DNA of 64,000 nucleotides from DDH964 sp963763205 (GTDB lineage Bacteria; Desulfobacterota; Desulfuromonadia; Desulfuromonadales; DDH964): assembly GCA_963763205.1 (NCBI GenBank), contig CAVXNQ010000018.1:1-64000 (forward strand), written 5' to 3'. The notes under the pieces were generated by a model. That model worked only from the letters and a program-made list of their open reading frames with translations. It ran no database searches and had not been told where the DNA came from. The position numbers were made by a program, and so were the translations under genes. Positions 16,348 to 25,410 of the stretch are shown one piece after another. The number at the start of each line of letters is the position of its first letter. Position 1 is the first letter of the stretch.

Positions 16348-17280
16348 ATGACGAATTTGACGGCAAACCCTTCCCCCCTCGTGGGCCGGTTCGCGCCGAG
16401 CCCGACCGGACCCCTCCATTTCGGGTCCCTGGTGGCGGCGGTCGGCAGCTACTGCCTGGCGCGCCAGGCGGGAGGGCGCTGGCTGGTGCGGATGGAGGAC
16501 CTCGATGCTCCGCGGGTCGTACCCGGAGCCGCCGATGCGATCCTGCGCAGCCTGGAAATCCTCGGTTTGCGCTGGGACGGGGACGTCGTCTGGCAGAGCC
16601 GGCGCAGTACGGCCTATGCCGAGGCTCTGGCCCGGCTGCAGGCCCAGGGGCTGGTCTATCCCTGTGCGTGCAGCCGCCGTGAAGTCCTGGCCAGTGCGCC
16701 CCACCCGGGGGAGGAGGGGCCGGTCTATGCCGGAACCTGTCGCCAGGGACTCCCGCCCGGCCGGCACCCGCGGGCCGAGCGCTTGCGGGTGCCGGCCGCC
16801 CCGGTCTGTTTTCGCGACGGGGTGTTCGGCCCGCAGGAACAGCACCTTGCCGATGCGGTCGGCGATTTCGTGCTGCGCCGCGCCGACGGGATATTCGCCT
16901 ACCAGCTGGCGGTGGTCGTCGACGATGCCGCGGCGGGGGTCACCCAGGTGGTGCGCGGCGCCGACCTGCTCGCATCGACGCCGCGCCAGATCTATCTGCA
17001 CGCCTGCCTCGGTCACTCCATGCCCCACTACATCCACCTCCCCCTGGCGCTGGCTGCCGATGGCGAAAAACTCAGCAAACGCCATGGCGCGTTGGCGGCG
17101 ATCTCCGCTGGCGACGGCGGCGGCCTGCTCGCTGCCGCCCTGGAGTTTCTCGGCCAGCCGCCGCCGGGGGAACTGCGTGGGGCTCCGGCGGGGGAGGTTC
17201 TTGCCTGGGGGGTGAAGCATTTCGTTCTCGAGCGGGTGCCGACCATGGCCGCGCCGCCGCAGCGCATGGCCGTGGACTGA
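16348..17280 (+). CDS. gluQ: Glutamyl-Q tRNA(Asp) synthetase
   Basis: This paralogue of glutamyl-tRNA synthetase catalytic domains attaches glutamate to queuosine of tRNA-Asp. The 310-aa length matches the family, which lacks the anticodon-binding domain. HIGH-like GRFAPSPTGPLHFGSLVAA, the zinc ligands CACSRRE and YAGTC, and the KMSKS-like KLSKRHG are all present. I prefer the ATG at 16348 to an in-frame TTG at 16336. It stands alone after a 246-bp gap. Confidence 0.9.
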   Translation: MTNLTANPSPLVGRFAPSPTGPLHFGSLVAAVGSYCLARQAGGRWLVRMEDLDAPRVVPGAADAILRSLEILGLRWDGDVVWQSRRSTAYAEALARLQAQGLVYPCACSRREVLASAPHPGEEGPVYAGTCRQGLPPGRHPRAERLRVPAAPVCFRDGVFGPQEQHLADAVGDFVLRRADGIFAYQLAVVVDDAAAGVTQVVRGADLLASTPRQIYLHACLGHSMPHYIHLPLALAADGEKLSKRHGALAAISAGDGGGLLAAALEFLGQPPPGELRGAPAGEVLAWGVKHFVLERVPTMAAPPQRMAVD

Positions 17281-17415
17281 GGCCGGTGGACGGCGGGGCC
17301 AGCCCCAGCCGCTGCGTGTCGGGCTTGCGTGCACCGGCATCATCTAATGGTTTCCTTGCCGAAAAATTGGGGTATAATCTCGCCACCGCAATCCCGAATC
17401 CATGGAGGTCCGTCG

Positions 17416-18228
17416 ATGCATCGTGTCCTGTTGCTGCTGTTACTCCTTCCTCTCCTGGGGTGTACCGGCGGAAGCTACAAGCTGGCTCCCGAGACCTATC
17501 ACCAGCAGGTCAAGACCCTCGGTGTGGTCCCGCTGCTGGTCGATGACCAGTCGACCATCCTCCATCCCGACCGGGCTGCGATCCTCGATTTGCTCGCCCG
17601 CCAGAATGCGGGCAAGTCCCCCTGGCTGGTGGAGGCACTGCGGGAACGCAAAGGGTATTTCGACGTGCGGGAGGTCGCCGGCGATCCCCGGACCCTTTTC
17701 GGGCAGCTGATAGCCGGCAACACCGTCGCCGGCGAGGGGGGCAAGCGCCAGCGCCGCTACGGCTTCCAGCCGGCGGCGGTGAGTGAACTGTGCCGGCGCA
17801 ACGCCGTCGACGGACTCCTGGTCGTGGTTCTCAACGGCCTGGTGCGCCCGGAAAAACGCTGGGACCGGGACCGGGCCAGCCTCAACTTTCTGCAGACCGA
17901 CTACAACGTGATCCTCGCCAGCGCTGCCGTGGTGCTGCCGACGGGCGCGGTGGCCTGGGAGAATGCCGCTGGCGGCGATGCCTTCCTGGAGCTGCAGTAC
18001 CCGGATTTCGACGAAGCCTATTTCAACGCCGCGGACGCGGTGCGTCTGCATTTCGTGACGGTTGCGGGGCTGGAGCGCATTCTTGCCCGGCGCGACAGCG
18101 GCGTACTCTTCAAGAGCAGTCTCTCCCAGCGGTACAAGGAGCTTTTCGCCGGGCTGGCCGATGCCCTGACCCCGGGCCTGGTCGAGCAGCTTCTGGGGCC
18201 CCGCTCCGCCCCGGCAGCCCCCAAGTAG
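17416..18228 (+). CDS. Putative lipoprotein, 270 aa
   Basis: A lipoprotein signal (MHRVLLLLLLLPLLGC, lipobox LLGC) begins at the ATG at 17416 after GGAGG. The mature part, about 255 aa, has regular blocks such as TLGVVPLLVDDQSTILHPDR and DGLLVVVLNGLVRPEKRW, and looks like a conserved envelope protein, probably anchored in the outer membrane. I recognise no named family. TATAAT at 17373-17378 is a likely -10 box without a good -35. Confidence 0.75.
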   Translation: MHRVLLLLLLLPLLGCTGGSYKLAPETYHQQVKTLGVVPLLVDDQSTILHPDRAAILDLLARQNAGKSPWLVEALRERKGYFDVREVAGDPRTLFGQLIAGNTVAGEGGKRQRRYGFQPAAVSELCRRNAVDGLLVVVLNGLVRPEKRWDRDRASLNFLQTDYNVILASAAVVLPTGAVAWENAAGGDAFLELQYPDFDEAYFNAADAVRLHFVTVAGLERILARRDSGVLFKSSLSQRYKELFAGLADALTPGLVEQLLGPRSAPAAPK

Positions 18229-18295
18229 ACGGCGATTGGCATCGGGCCGGACGTTTCGTTTCGGCCCGGTCAGCAAAAAAACGGCCATCAAGGGG

Positions 18296-18324
18296 TTGAC
18301 AAGGTTTAATAAAGAGGGTACATA
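18296..18324 (+). promoter_or_regulatory. Consensus sigma70 promoter of rho
   Basis: TTGACA (18296-18301), 17-base spacer, TACATA (18319-18324). It is the closest match to consensus in this part of the window and points at rho, 320 bases downstream. Confidence 0.7.
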
Positions 18325-18646
18325 GGACACCATTGTCCAAACTTCACTTCTGACCCGACCGTCAACGACCAGCCTTTCGACGATTCCTGCGTCTTGCCAA
18401 GTATAATGATCATTCCGCGTCATATCCAGGCTCCCGCAGCCATTGCGGGGGTACGACGGTCTTGAGGCGACGAGAATTGAGCCCCTGGCAGGGAAACCCC
18501 CATTCAGCCATTCCGGAAAGTCCATCTGACAACCAACCCCGTATCCCGCACCGCCGGACCCGACCCCGCCAGGTTGCCGGCCCGCCGGTCGCTGCTGCCG
18601 CGCGCCCCTTCGTGCTGCCGGCAGTGAGAGCGACCGAGGAGAAATC
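18325..18646 (+). other. rho: Long untranslated leader of rho
   Basis: About 320 bases separate the promoter from the rho start at 18647. There is no open frame with good coding character. The leader is rich in C and poor in G around 18350-18400 and 18540-18600, as expected of Rho-utilisation sequences, so rho may autoregulate by attenuation as in other bacteria. This is inference from composition and position. Confidence 0.45.
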
Positions 18647-19894
18647 ATGAACCTCAAGGACCTGAAAGAGAAAAAAGCCACCGACCTGGCGGCATTGCCA
18701 AGGAACTGAAGATCGAGGGGGCTGCCGGCATGCGCAAGCAGGACCTGATTTTCGCCATCCTCGCCGCCACCGCTGAAAAAAACGGTGCGATCTTCGGCGA
18801 GGGGGTGCTGGAGATCCTGCCCGACGGCTTCGGGTTTCTGCGCGCCCCCGATGCCAACTATCTTCCCGGTCCGGACGATATCTACGTCTCTCCCTCCCAG
18901 ATCCGCCGCTTCAACCTGAAGACCGGCGATACCGTCTCCGGCCAGATCCGGCCCCCCAAGGAAGGGGAGCGCTATTTCGCCCTGCTCAAGGTCTCCGAGG
19001 TCAATTTCGAGGATCCGGCGGTCGCCCGGGAAAAGACCCTCTTCGACAACCTGACCCCGCTCTATCCCGGAAGAGCGGCTGATGCTGGAGACGACCCACG
19101 AGAACCTCTCGACCCGGGTCATGGACCTGGTGGCGCCGATCGGCAAGGGGCAGCGCGCGCTGATCGTCGCCCCGCCGCGCACCGGCAAGACCATGCTGCT
19201 GCAGAACATCGCCAACTCCATCACCGCCAACCATCCCGAGGTCTACCTGATCGTGCTGCTGATCGACGAGCGGCCGGAAGAGGTGACCGACATGCAGCGC
19301 AGCGTCAATGGCGAGGTGGTCTCCTCCACCTTCGACGAGCCGGCCACGCGCCACGTCCAGGTCGCCGAGATGGTCATCGAGAAGGCCAAGCGCCTGGTCG
19401 AGCACAAGCGCGACGTGGTGATCCTCCTCGATTCGATCACCCGTCTGGCCCGCGCCTACAACACCGTGGTGCCGCCCTCCGGCAAGATCCTCTCCGGCGG
19501 CGTCGATTCCAACGCCCTGCACAAGCCGAAGCGCTTTTTCGGCGCCGCCCGCAACATCGAGGAGGGGGGCAGCCTGACGATCATCGCCACCGCCCTGATC
19601 GACACCGGCAGCCGGATGGACGAGGTCATCTTCGAAGAGTTCAAGGGGACCGGCAACACGGAGCTGCATCTCGACCGCAAGCTGGTCGACAAGCGCATCT
19701 TCCCGGCCATCGATATCAACAAGTCCGGGACCCGGCGCGAAGAGCTGCTCATCGAGAAGGTTGCCCTGCAGCGTATCTGGCTGCTGCGCAAGGTGCTGAG
19801 CAGCATGAACGTGGTCGATTCCATGGAATTTCTGCTCGACAAGCTCGGCGAAACCAAGTCCAACCAGGAGTTCCTCGACTCGATGAACCGCTGA
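18647..19894 (+). CDS. rho: Transcription termination factor Rho (two frameshifts)
   Basis: Rho is the hexameric RNA helicase that ends transcription. Repaired, the protein is about 416 aa: an N-terminal helical part (MNLKDLKEKKATDLA..GIAKELKIEG), the RNA-binding cold-shock-like domain (EILPDGFGFLRAPDANYLPG), and the ATPase with Walker A APPRTGKTM, Walker B DVVILLDSITRLARAYN and the Q/R-loops. A base is missing near 18690 (after DLA) and one is extra near 19069 (before EERLMLE). Since rho is normally essential and every domain is intact, both shifts are probably sequence errors. ATG at 18647 behind GAGGAG. Confidence 0.92.
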
Positions 19895-20003
19895 GGGCGC
19901 AACCCAAAATGAATATTGCATCCGCGCGCCGGAACGTGGTAAAAATCCCTTTTCACACGCCAGCCAAACTCTGCCTGTACACGCCAGGCCAAGGAGACGA
20001 CCC

Positions 20004-20207
20004 ATGAAAGAAGGCATCCACCCCAAGTACACCGACGTGACCATCAAGTGTCACTGCGGCAATATCATCGAGACCCGTTCAACCAAGGGCGGTGAGATCA
20101 ACACCGAGATCTGCTCGGCCTGCCACCCGTTCTTTACCGGCAAGCAGAAGCTGATGGATACCGCCGGCCGCATCGAGCGCTTCCGGAAGCGTTACGAGCA
20201 GAAATAA
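20004..20207 (+). CDS. rpmE: Ribosomal protein bL31
   Basis: A 67-aa protein of the zinc-binding L31 class: cysteines in CHCGN and CSACHPF form the CxC and CxxC ligand pairs, and the basic KEGIHPKYTD start is typical. It is part of the large subunit. ATG at 20004 follows AAGGAGACG. It lies 109 bases after rho, a common arrangement, and is followed by a terminator. Confidence 0.95.
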   Translation: MKEGIHPKYTDVTIKCHCGNIIETRSTKGGEINTEICSACHPFFTGKQKLMDTAGRIERFRKRYEQK

Positions 20208-20221
20208 ACCATCCTGTTACT

Positions 20222-20252
20222 GGAGACGGCCCTCCGGGGCCGTCTTTTTTTC
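20222..20252 (+). terminator. Intrinsic terminator after rpmE
   Basis: GACGGCC CTCC GGGGCCGTC followed by eight T residues, 15 bases after the rpmE stop codon. Confidence 0.93.
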
Positions 20253-20423
20253 CCAGTGCGACGCAATCGCCCGGCCGATCCGCAGTCGTACCGGAACCAC
20301 GGAGCAGCCGGAGGACGCCAGAGCGTCGACCGGCTCTTGCCGTTTTTCGGCCCTCCCTGCCAGCCGGTGGCCAGCGGAGGGCGTATCACGTCCGGCAGCC
20401 CGGCGAGATAAGGTTTCAGGGCC

Positions 20424-21113
20424 ATGAACGTCCAGCTGTTGACCCATACCCCAGACCCGGAACGGGTCGTCGCCGCCGCCGCCCGGCTCTGTTATTCGGC
20501 CGCGGGAATCGACCGCCTGCTGGCCAAGGACCGCGCCGAGCAGGAGGCATTACTGCGCAAAATCCTCGGTCTCGGCCATCTTTCGGTCCTCGAACATGCC
20601 GTCTTCACCTTCGGCATCGAGGGGATCAGCCGCGCCTGTTCCCACCAGCTGGTGCGCCACCGCCTTGCCTCCTACTCCCAGCAGAGCCAGCGCTACGTCT
20701 CCCACAAGGAGCGCTTCGACGCCGTCATCCCGCCGTCGATCGCCGCCCGCCCCGAGCTGGCGGCCCGCTTTGCGGCGCTGCTCGACGACGTCCACGCCGC
20801 CTACCGGGAGCTGCTCGAGGCCGGCATCCCGGCCGAGGACGCCCGCTTCGTCCTCCCCAACGCCGCCGCCACCAAGATCGTGGTGACCATGAACGCCCGG
20901 GAGCTGGTGCACTTTTTCGAGCTGCGCTGCTGCCGCCGGGCGCAGTGGGAAATCCGCGCCATGGCCGTCGCGATGCTGCGCCTGGCGCGCCAGGCGGCGC
21001 CGCTGCTGTTCGCCGGCGCCGGTCCCGGCTGCCTGAACGGTCCCTGTCCGGAGGGGGCGATGACCTGCGGCGCCATTGCCGAGGTGCGCGGCGAATTCGA
21101 GGAATTGACGTAG
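20424..21113 (+). CDS. thyX: Flavin-dependent thymidylate synthase
   Basis: ThyX makes dTMP from dUMP using methylenetetrahydrofolate, NADPH and FAD. The 229-aa protein carries the ThyX motif RHRLASYSQQSQRY, the HxSVLEHA segment (GHLSVLEHAVFTF) and NARELVHFFELRCC. Being flavin-dependent fits an anaerobe-type metabolism, but ThyX is widespread. It stands before prfA and prmC on the same strand; its TAG stop codon is also the edge of a repeat. Confidence 0.95.
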   Translation: MNVQLLTHTPDPERVVAAAARLCYSAAGIDRLLAKDRAEQEALLRKILGLGHLSVLEHAVFTFGIEGISRACSHQLVRHRLASYSQQSQRYVSHKERFDAVIPPSIAARPELAARFAALLDDVHAAYRELLEAGIPAEDARFVLPNAAATKIVVTMNARELVHFFELRCCRRAQWEIRAMAVAMLRLARQAAPLLFAGAGPGCLNGPCPEGAMTCGAIAEVRGEFEELT

Positions 21114-21178
21114 GGTGAATCCCGTCTTCGCCCAGGGCGATCACAAGGATCCCAGGCGATCACAAGGATCGCCCCTAC
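21111..21178. repeat. GGCGATC-type hairpin repeat between thyX and prfA
   Basis: Two tandem copies of GGCGATCACAAGGATC are followed by GCCCCTAC; the second forms a hairpin with it. The left edge, GTAGGGTGAATCC, contains the thyX stop. The same element, with GAAC/GTTC in place of GATC/GATC, lies at 29537-29609. Confidence 0.7.
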
Positions 21179-21194
21179 ATGGCTGAATCCATAT

Positions 21195-22262
21195 ATGTTC
21201 GACAAACTTGAAGAAGTGGTCGACCGCTTTCGGGAAGTGGAGGGACTCCTCGCCGACCCGAAGCTGATGGCCAACCAGGAAAAGTTCCGCGCCTTGACCC
21301 GCGAGCACGCTGAGCTCAGCGAGGTGGTCGAGGCCTACCAGGATTACCGCAAGGTGGTCGAGGAGGTCGAGGGCCACCGCGAGCTGCTGCGGGAATCCGA
21401 CCCCGAGCTGCGCGAACTGGCCAAGGCCGAGCTCCCCGAGCTGGAGGCCCGCCAGACCCAGCTCGAGCAGCGCCTGACCCTGCTGCTGCTGCCGAAGGAT
21501 CCCAACGACGCCAAGAACATCATTCTCGAGATCCGCGCCGGTACCGGCGGCGAGGAGGCGTCGCTGTTCGCCGCCGACCTCTTCCGCATGTACTGCCGCT
21601 ACGCCGACCGCCAGGGGTGGAAGGTGGAGATGATGAGCGCCTCCGAATCGGACAGCGGCGGCTTCAAGGAGGTCATTGCGCTGATCAGCGGCAACCGGGT
21701 CTACTCGCGGCTCAAGTTCGAGAGCGGCGCCCACCGGGTGCAGCGGGTGCCGGAGACCGAGGCCCAGGGACGCATCCACACCTCGGCCTGTACCGTTGCG
21801 GTCCTTCCCGAGGCCGAAGATGTCGAGCTGGATATCGATCCCGGGGATCTGCGGATCGACGTCTACCGCGCCTCCGGCGCCGGCGGCCAGCACGTCAACA
21901 AGACCGAATCGGCGGTGCGCATCACCCACTTGCCGACCGGGACCGTGGTCGCCTGCCAGGACGAGAAATCCCAGCACAAGAACAAGGCCAAGGCGATGAA
22001 GGTCCTCAAGTCGCGGATTCTCGACGTTATGCAGGCCGAAGCCGCGGCGAAGCAGGCCGCCGACCGCAAGAGCCAGGTGGGCAGCGGCGACCGCAGCGAG
22101 CGGATCCGGACCTACAACTTCCCCCAGGGACGCTGCACCGATCACCGCATCGGCCTCACCCTCTACCGCCTCGAGGCGATCATGGAGGGGGATATCGACG
22201 AACTGGTCGACGCCCTGGCGACCAGCGCCCAGGCCGCGGCCCTCTCCAGCCAGGAGTCCTGA
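21195..22262 (+). CDS. prfA: Peptide chain release factor 1
   Basis: RF1 recognises UAA and UAG and triggers release of the nascent protein. The 355-aa protein has an N-terminal coiled-coil domain, the PxT codon-recognition loop in RVPETEAQGRIHTS, and the catalytic GGQ in YRASGAGGQHVNKTES. Full length, ATG at 21195. It is directly followed, 2 bases on, by prmC, whose product methylates the GGQ glutamine. Confidence 0.96.
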   Translation: MFDKLEEVVDRFREVEGLLADPKLMANQEKFRALTREHAELSEVVEAYQDYRKVVEEVEGHRELLRESDPELRELAKAELPELEARQTQLEQRLTLLLLPKDPNDAKNIILEIRAGTGGEEASLFAADLFRMYCRYADRQGWKVEMMSASESDSGGFKEVIALISGNRVYSRLKFESGAHRVQRVPETEAQGRIHTSACTVAVLPEAEDVELDIDPGDLRIDVYRASGAGGQHVNKTESAVRITHLPTGTVVACQDEKSQHKNKAKAMKVLKSRILDVMQAEAAAKQAADRKSQVGSGDRSERIRTYNFPQGRCTDHRIGLTLYRLEAIMEGDIDELVDALATSAQAAALSSQES

Positions 22263-22264
22263 GT

Positions 22265-23113
22265 TTGGCGGAGAGCTGGACGGTCCTCAAGGTCCTCAAG
22301 TGGACCAGCAGCTACCTGGCCGAGCGCGGCATCGACCACGGTCGGCTCGATGCCGAGCTGCTCCTCGCCGACCTGCTGCAGCTTGACCGGGTCGGCCTCT
22401 ATCTCAATTTCGACCGGCCACTGACTGCGGACGAACTGGGCCGCTACCATGACCGGGTCGGCCGCCGCGCCCGGCGCGAGCCGCTGCAGTACATCCTCGG
22501 CCGCGCCGAGTTCTGGTCGCTCCCCTTTCGGGTCGGTCCGGCGGTGCTGGTGCCGCGCCCCGACACCGAGGTGCTGGTCGAGGAGGCGCTGGCCCGGGCC
22601 ACTCCGGCGGCCCGTATTCTCGACGTCGGAACCGGCAGCGGGGCAATCGCGGTGTCCCTCGCCCACGAACTGCCTCTCGCTCGGCTGACGGCCGTCGACA
22701 TCTCCGCCGCGGCTTTGGCGGTGGCGGAGCAGAACGCCCGCGACAATGGCGTTGCCGAGCGGATCGAGTTCGTCCGGGCGGATCTGCACGCCCTGCCGGA
22801 GGGGAGGTTCGACCTGGTGGTTGCCAACCCGCCTTACATTTCGGCAGGTGAGCTCCCCGGGTTGATGCCGGAGGTGCGAGATTACGAGCCGCAGCTGGCC
22901 CTGCACGGTGGCGCCGACGGCCTCGATGCCTACCGGGCTTTGTCCCGGCAAGCGCCTCGGCTGCTGGCGGCCGGCGGTTGGCTGCTGTTCGAGGTCGGTG
23001 CCGGTCAGGCCGCAGCGGTGCGTGCATTGCTGGCGGCGACCGGCCTGGAAGAGGGCTTCACGCGCGACGATTACGCGGGGCTGCCGCGGGTTGTCGGGGG
23101 GATTCGTCATTGA
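22265..23113 (+). CDS. prmC: Release-factor glutamine methyltransferase
   Basis: PrmC (HemK) methylates the Gln of the GGQ motif in release factors with SAM. The 282-aa protein has the SAM-binding ILDVGTGSGAIAVSLA, the catalytic NPPYIS, and the PRPDTEVLVE helix. It starts with TTG at 22265, 2 bases after the prfA stop, the usual coupling of this pair. Its TGA stop overlaps the edge of a palindromic repeat. Confidence 0.93.
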   Translation: MAESWTVLKVLKWTSSYLAERGIDHGRLDAELLLADLLQLDRVGLYLNFDRPLTADELGRYHDRVGRRARREPLQYILGRAEFWSLPFRVGPAVLVPRPDTEVLVEEALARATPAARILDVGTGSGAIAVSLAHELPLARLTAVDISAAALAVAEQNARDNGVAERIEFVRADLHALPEGRFDLVVANPPYISAGELPGLMPEVRDYEPQLALHGGADGLDAYRALSRQAPRLLAAGGWLLFEVGAGQAAAVRALLAATGLEEGFTRDDYAGLPRVVGGIRH

Positions 23114-23263
23114 TGGCGTCGCAAAAAGTCCGCTTTATGGCGTTACGGCGTTTTTTCAGGACCTCGACCTGCCGGATGTAGGCCTTCGCCCCTGAAAAAC
23201 CACCAGGTCTTGGAGGCCGAAATTTTTGCTAAGCCATCCCATGAGTTTTTGCGAAACCATCGA
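23111..23263. repeat. MITE-like element with imperfect terminal inverted repeats
   Basis: The left end TGATGGCGTCGCAAAAAGTC and the reverse complement of the right end, CGATGGTTTCGCAAAAACTC, match at about 16 of 20 positions. The interior is non-coding. The prmC stop codon TGA is the outermost part of the left end. Confidence 0.65.
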
Positions 23264-23324
23264 TCATTAACCAGGTGCCGTCCGGCGGGGGCGGTCGGCA
23301 AACCATATGCGGAGTCATTAAGGT

Positions 23325-24578
23325 TTGGATAAGATCATCATCCATGGCGGCCAGCGCCTCAAGGGCGAGGTTCGGGTCAGCGGTGCCAAGAATGCGGCCC
23401 TGCCCCTTCTTTTTGCCACTCTCCTGGCCGCCGGCCGCCACTGTCTCGACAACGTCCCGCAACTGCGGGACATCGATACCGTCGCCAAGCTGCTGGCCAC
23501 CCTCGGGGCGACGGTAGCGCACGACGGCGGACGCTTCACGGTCGGCGCCGACGCCATCGAGAGCGTCGAGGCCCCCTACGAGCTGGTGCGCACCATGCGC
23601 GCCTCGGTGCTGGTGCTCGGCCCGCTCCTCGCCCGCCACGGCCATGCCCGGGTCAGTCTCCCCGGCGGCTGCGCCATCGGCGCCCGGCCGATCAACCTGC
23701 ATCTCAAGGGATTCGAGGCGATGGGGGCGAAGATCGTCCTCGACCACGGCTACGTCGAGGCCCGCGCCCGGCGCCTGCACGGCGCACGCATCTACCTCGA
23801 CATCCCGACCGTCGGCGGCACCGAGAACCTGATGATGGCCGCCGCCCTCGCCAAGGGGACGACGATCCTCGAGAACGCCGCCTGCGAACCGGAGATCGTC
23901 GATCTGGCCAATGCCCTCAACGCCATGGGCGGGCGGGTCGTCGGGGCCGGGACCGACACCGTGACCATCGAAGGGGTGGACGAGCTGCGGCCGCTGGAAT
24001 ACGCGGTCATGCCCGACCGTATCGAGGCCGGGACCTTCATGGTGGCCGCGGCGATCACCCGCGGCGACGTCAAGGTGACCGGGGCGGCGGCCGCCGACCT
24101 CGAGGCGCTGATCGCCAAGCTGCGCGCAGCCGGTGCCGAGATACTCGAAGAGCAGGGAGGACTGCGGGTCAAGGGACCGCGCCGCATCGAATCGGTCGAC
24201 ATCAAGACCCAGCCGCATCCCGGCTTCCCGACCGACATGCAGGCCCAGTTCATGGCGCTGATGACCCTCGGCCAGGGGACCAGCGTCATCACCGAGAACG
24301 TCTTCGAGAATCGCTTCATGCACGTCTGCGAACTGCAGCGCATGGGCGCCGATATCCGCATCGAAGGGCACACCGCTACCGTCAAGGGGGTCAGGGAGTT
24401 GACCGGCGCGCCGGTGATGGCTACCGACCTGCGCGCCAGCGCCTCGCTGGTCCTGGCCGGCCTGGCCGCGGGGAACACCACCGAGGTAGCGCGCATTTAC
24501 CATCTCGACCGCGGCTACGAGCGGATCGAAGCCAAGCTCAGGGAGCTGGGCGCGGAGATTGAGCGGGTCCCGGCTTAA
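23325..24578 (+). CDS. murA: UDP-N-acetylglucosamine 1-carboxyvinyltransferase
   Basis: MurA adds enolpyruvate to UDP-GlcNAc, the first committed step of peptidoglycan synthesis. The 417-aa protein has the N-terminal VSGAKNAALPLL, the active-site Cys in SLPGGCAIGARPI, and the DIKTQPHPGFPTDMQAQF and TDLRASASLVLAGL blocks. Start is the TTG at 23325, since MDKIIIHGG matches the family start and GGAG lies upstream. It is the only member of the class here and should be fosfomycin-sensitive because the Cys is present. Confidence 0.94.
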   Translation: MDKIIIHGGQRLKGEVRVSGAKNAALPLLFATLLAAGRHCLDNVPQLRDIDTVAKLLATLGATVAHDGGRFTVGADAIESVEAPYELVRTMRASVLVLGPLLARHGHARVSLPGGCAIGARPINLHLKGFEAMGAKIVLDHGYVEARARRLHGARIYLDIPTVGGTENLMMAAALAKGTTILENAACEPEIVDLANALNAMGGRVVGAGTDTVTIEGVDELRPLEYAVMPDRIEAGTFMVAAAITRGDVKVTGAAAADLEALIAKLRAAGAEILEEQGGLRVKGPRRIESVDIKTQPHPGFPTDMQAQFMALMTLGQGTSVITENVFENRFMHVCELQRMGADIRIEGHTATVKGVRELTGAPVMATDLRASASLVLAGLAAGNTTEVARIYHLDRGYERIEAKLRELGAEIERVPA

Positions 24579-24580
24579 AG

Positions 24581-24652
24581 CGGTGACCGGTGACGCGTAA
24601 CGGGTGACAAGACCCGTTTTGGTTGTCACCCGTCACCCGTCACTCGTTACAG
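24581..24652. repeat. Period-7 tandem repeats in inverted arms (locus C)
   Basis: Left arm heptamers GGTGACC, GGTGACG, CGTAACG, GGTGACA; right arm TGTCACC, CGTCACC, CGTCACT, CGTTACA. The arms are reverse complements around ACCCGTTTTGGT. It starts right after the murA stop codon and ends just before hisG. Confidence 0.8.
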
Positions 24653-24662
24653 GATTTAAACC

Positions 24663-25325
24663 ATGAGCGATTACATCACCTTCGCCCTTCCCAAGGGGCG
24701 GATCATGCAGGATTCCATGGCGTTGTTCGCCAGGATCGGCATCACCTGCCCGGAGATGGAGGGCGGCAGCCGCAAGCTGGTCTTCGAAAACCGCCAGGAC
24801 AAGTACCGCTTCATGGCGGTGCGTGCCACCGACGTGCCGACCTACGTCGAATACGGCTGCGCCGACATCGGCGTGGTCGGCAAGGACACCTTGCTCGAAC
24901 AGGGGAAAGACCTCTACGAGCCTCTCGACCTCAAGTTCGGTTACTGCCGGATGGTGGTCGCCGAGCCGAAGGCGTTGCACGAGCACCCCGACCCCTCAAG
25001 CTGGTCGAACATCCGGGTGGCGACCAAGTACCCCAACGTCACCGAGCGCTTTTTCGCCGCCAAGGGAATCCAGGTCGAGCTGATCAAACTCTACGGCTCC
25101 ATCGAACTGGCGCCCCTGGTCGGACTTGCCGAGCGTATCGTCGACTTGGTCTCGACCGGTGAGACGCTGAAGGAAAACGGCATGGTCGAGGTCGAGACCA
25201 TCGCCGAGATCACCACCCGCCTCATCGTCAACCGCGCCAGCCTCAAAACCAAGCACCAGCGCATCACCCGGATCATCGAGGGGCTGGAACAGGTCATCGG
25301 CGACGAAGTGCGGATTTCGAAATAA
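24663..25325 (+). CDS. hisG: ATP phosphoribosyltransferase, short form
   Basis: HisG joins ATP and PRPP in the first step of histidine synthesis. At 220 aa it is the short form, which lacks the C-terminal regulatory domain and normally needs HisZ. It has FALPKGRIMQDS at the start, DVPTYVEYGCADIGVVGKD, and the PRPP loop ERIVDLVSTGETLKENGM. No hisZ is present in the window. It opens the his cluster that continues to hisIE. Confidence 0.93.
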   Translation: MSDYITFALPKGRIMQDSMALFARIGITCPEMEGGSRKLVFENRQDKYRFMAVRATDVPTYVEYGCADIGVVGKDTLLEQGKDLYEPLDLKFGYCRMVVAEPKALHEHPDPSSWSNIRVATKYPNVTERFFAAKGIQVELIKLYGSIELAPLVGLAERIVDLVSTGETLKENGMVEVETIAEITTRLIVNRASLKTKHQRITRIIEGLEQVIGDEVRISK

Positions 25326-25327
25326 AG

Positions 25328-25394
25328 CCAGGTTCCAGGTTCAAGGTTCAAGGAGCAAGGAAAACGGTTTGCAATCTTCTCTGGACCCTGGTTC
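25328..25394. repeat. Period-7 tandem repeats (locus D)
   Basis: Heptamers CAGGTTC, CAGGTTC, AAGGTTC, AAGGAGC begin 3 bases after the hisG stop. A weaker inverted arm (CTGGACCCTGG) is at 25381-25391, just before the hisD ribosome-binding site. Confidence 0.7.
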
Positions 25395-25410
25395 TGACGA
25401 GGAACGAGTC

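Noticed and set aside
16144..17343. Long antisense frame (399 codons) opposite gluQ
   Set aside because: GC-rich genomes give long antisense frames; the sequence is low-complexity R/P/G/A and gluQ is clearly real.
17440..19230. 596-codon antisense frame over the lipoprotein gene and rho
   Set aside because: It runs opposite two conserved genes and has no protein-like motifs.
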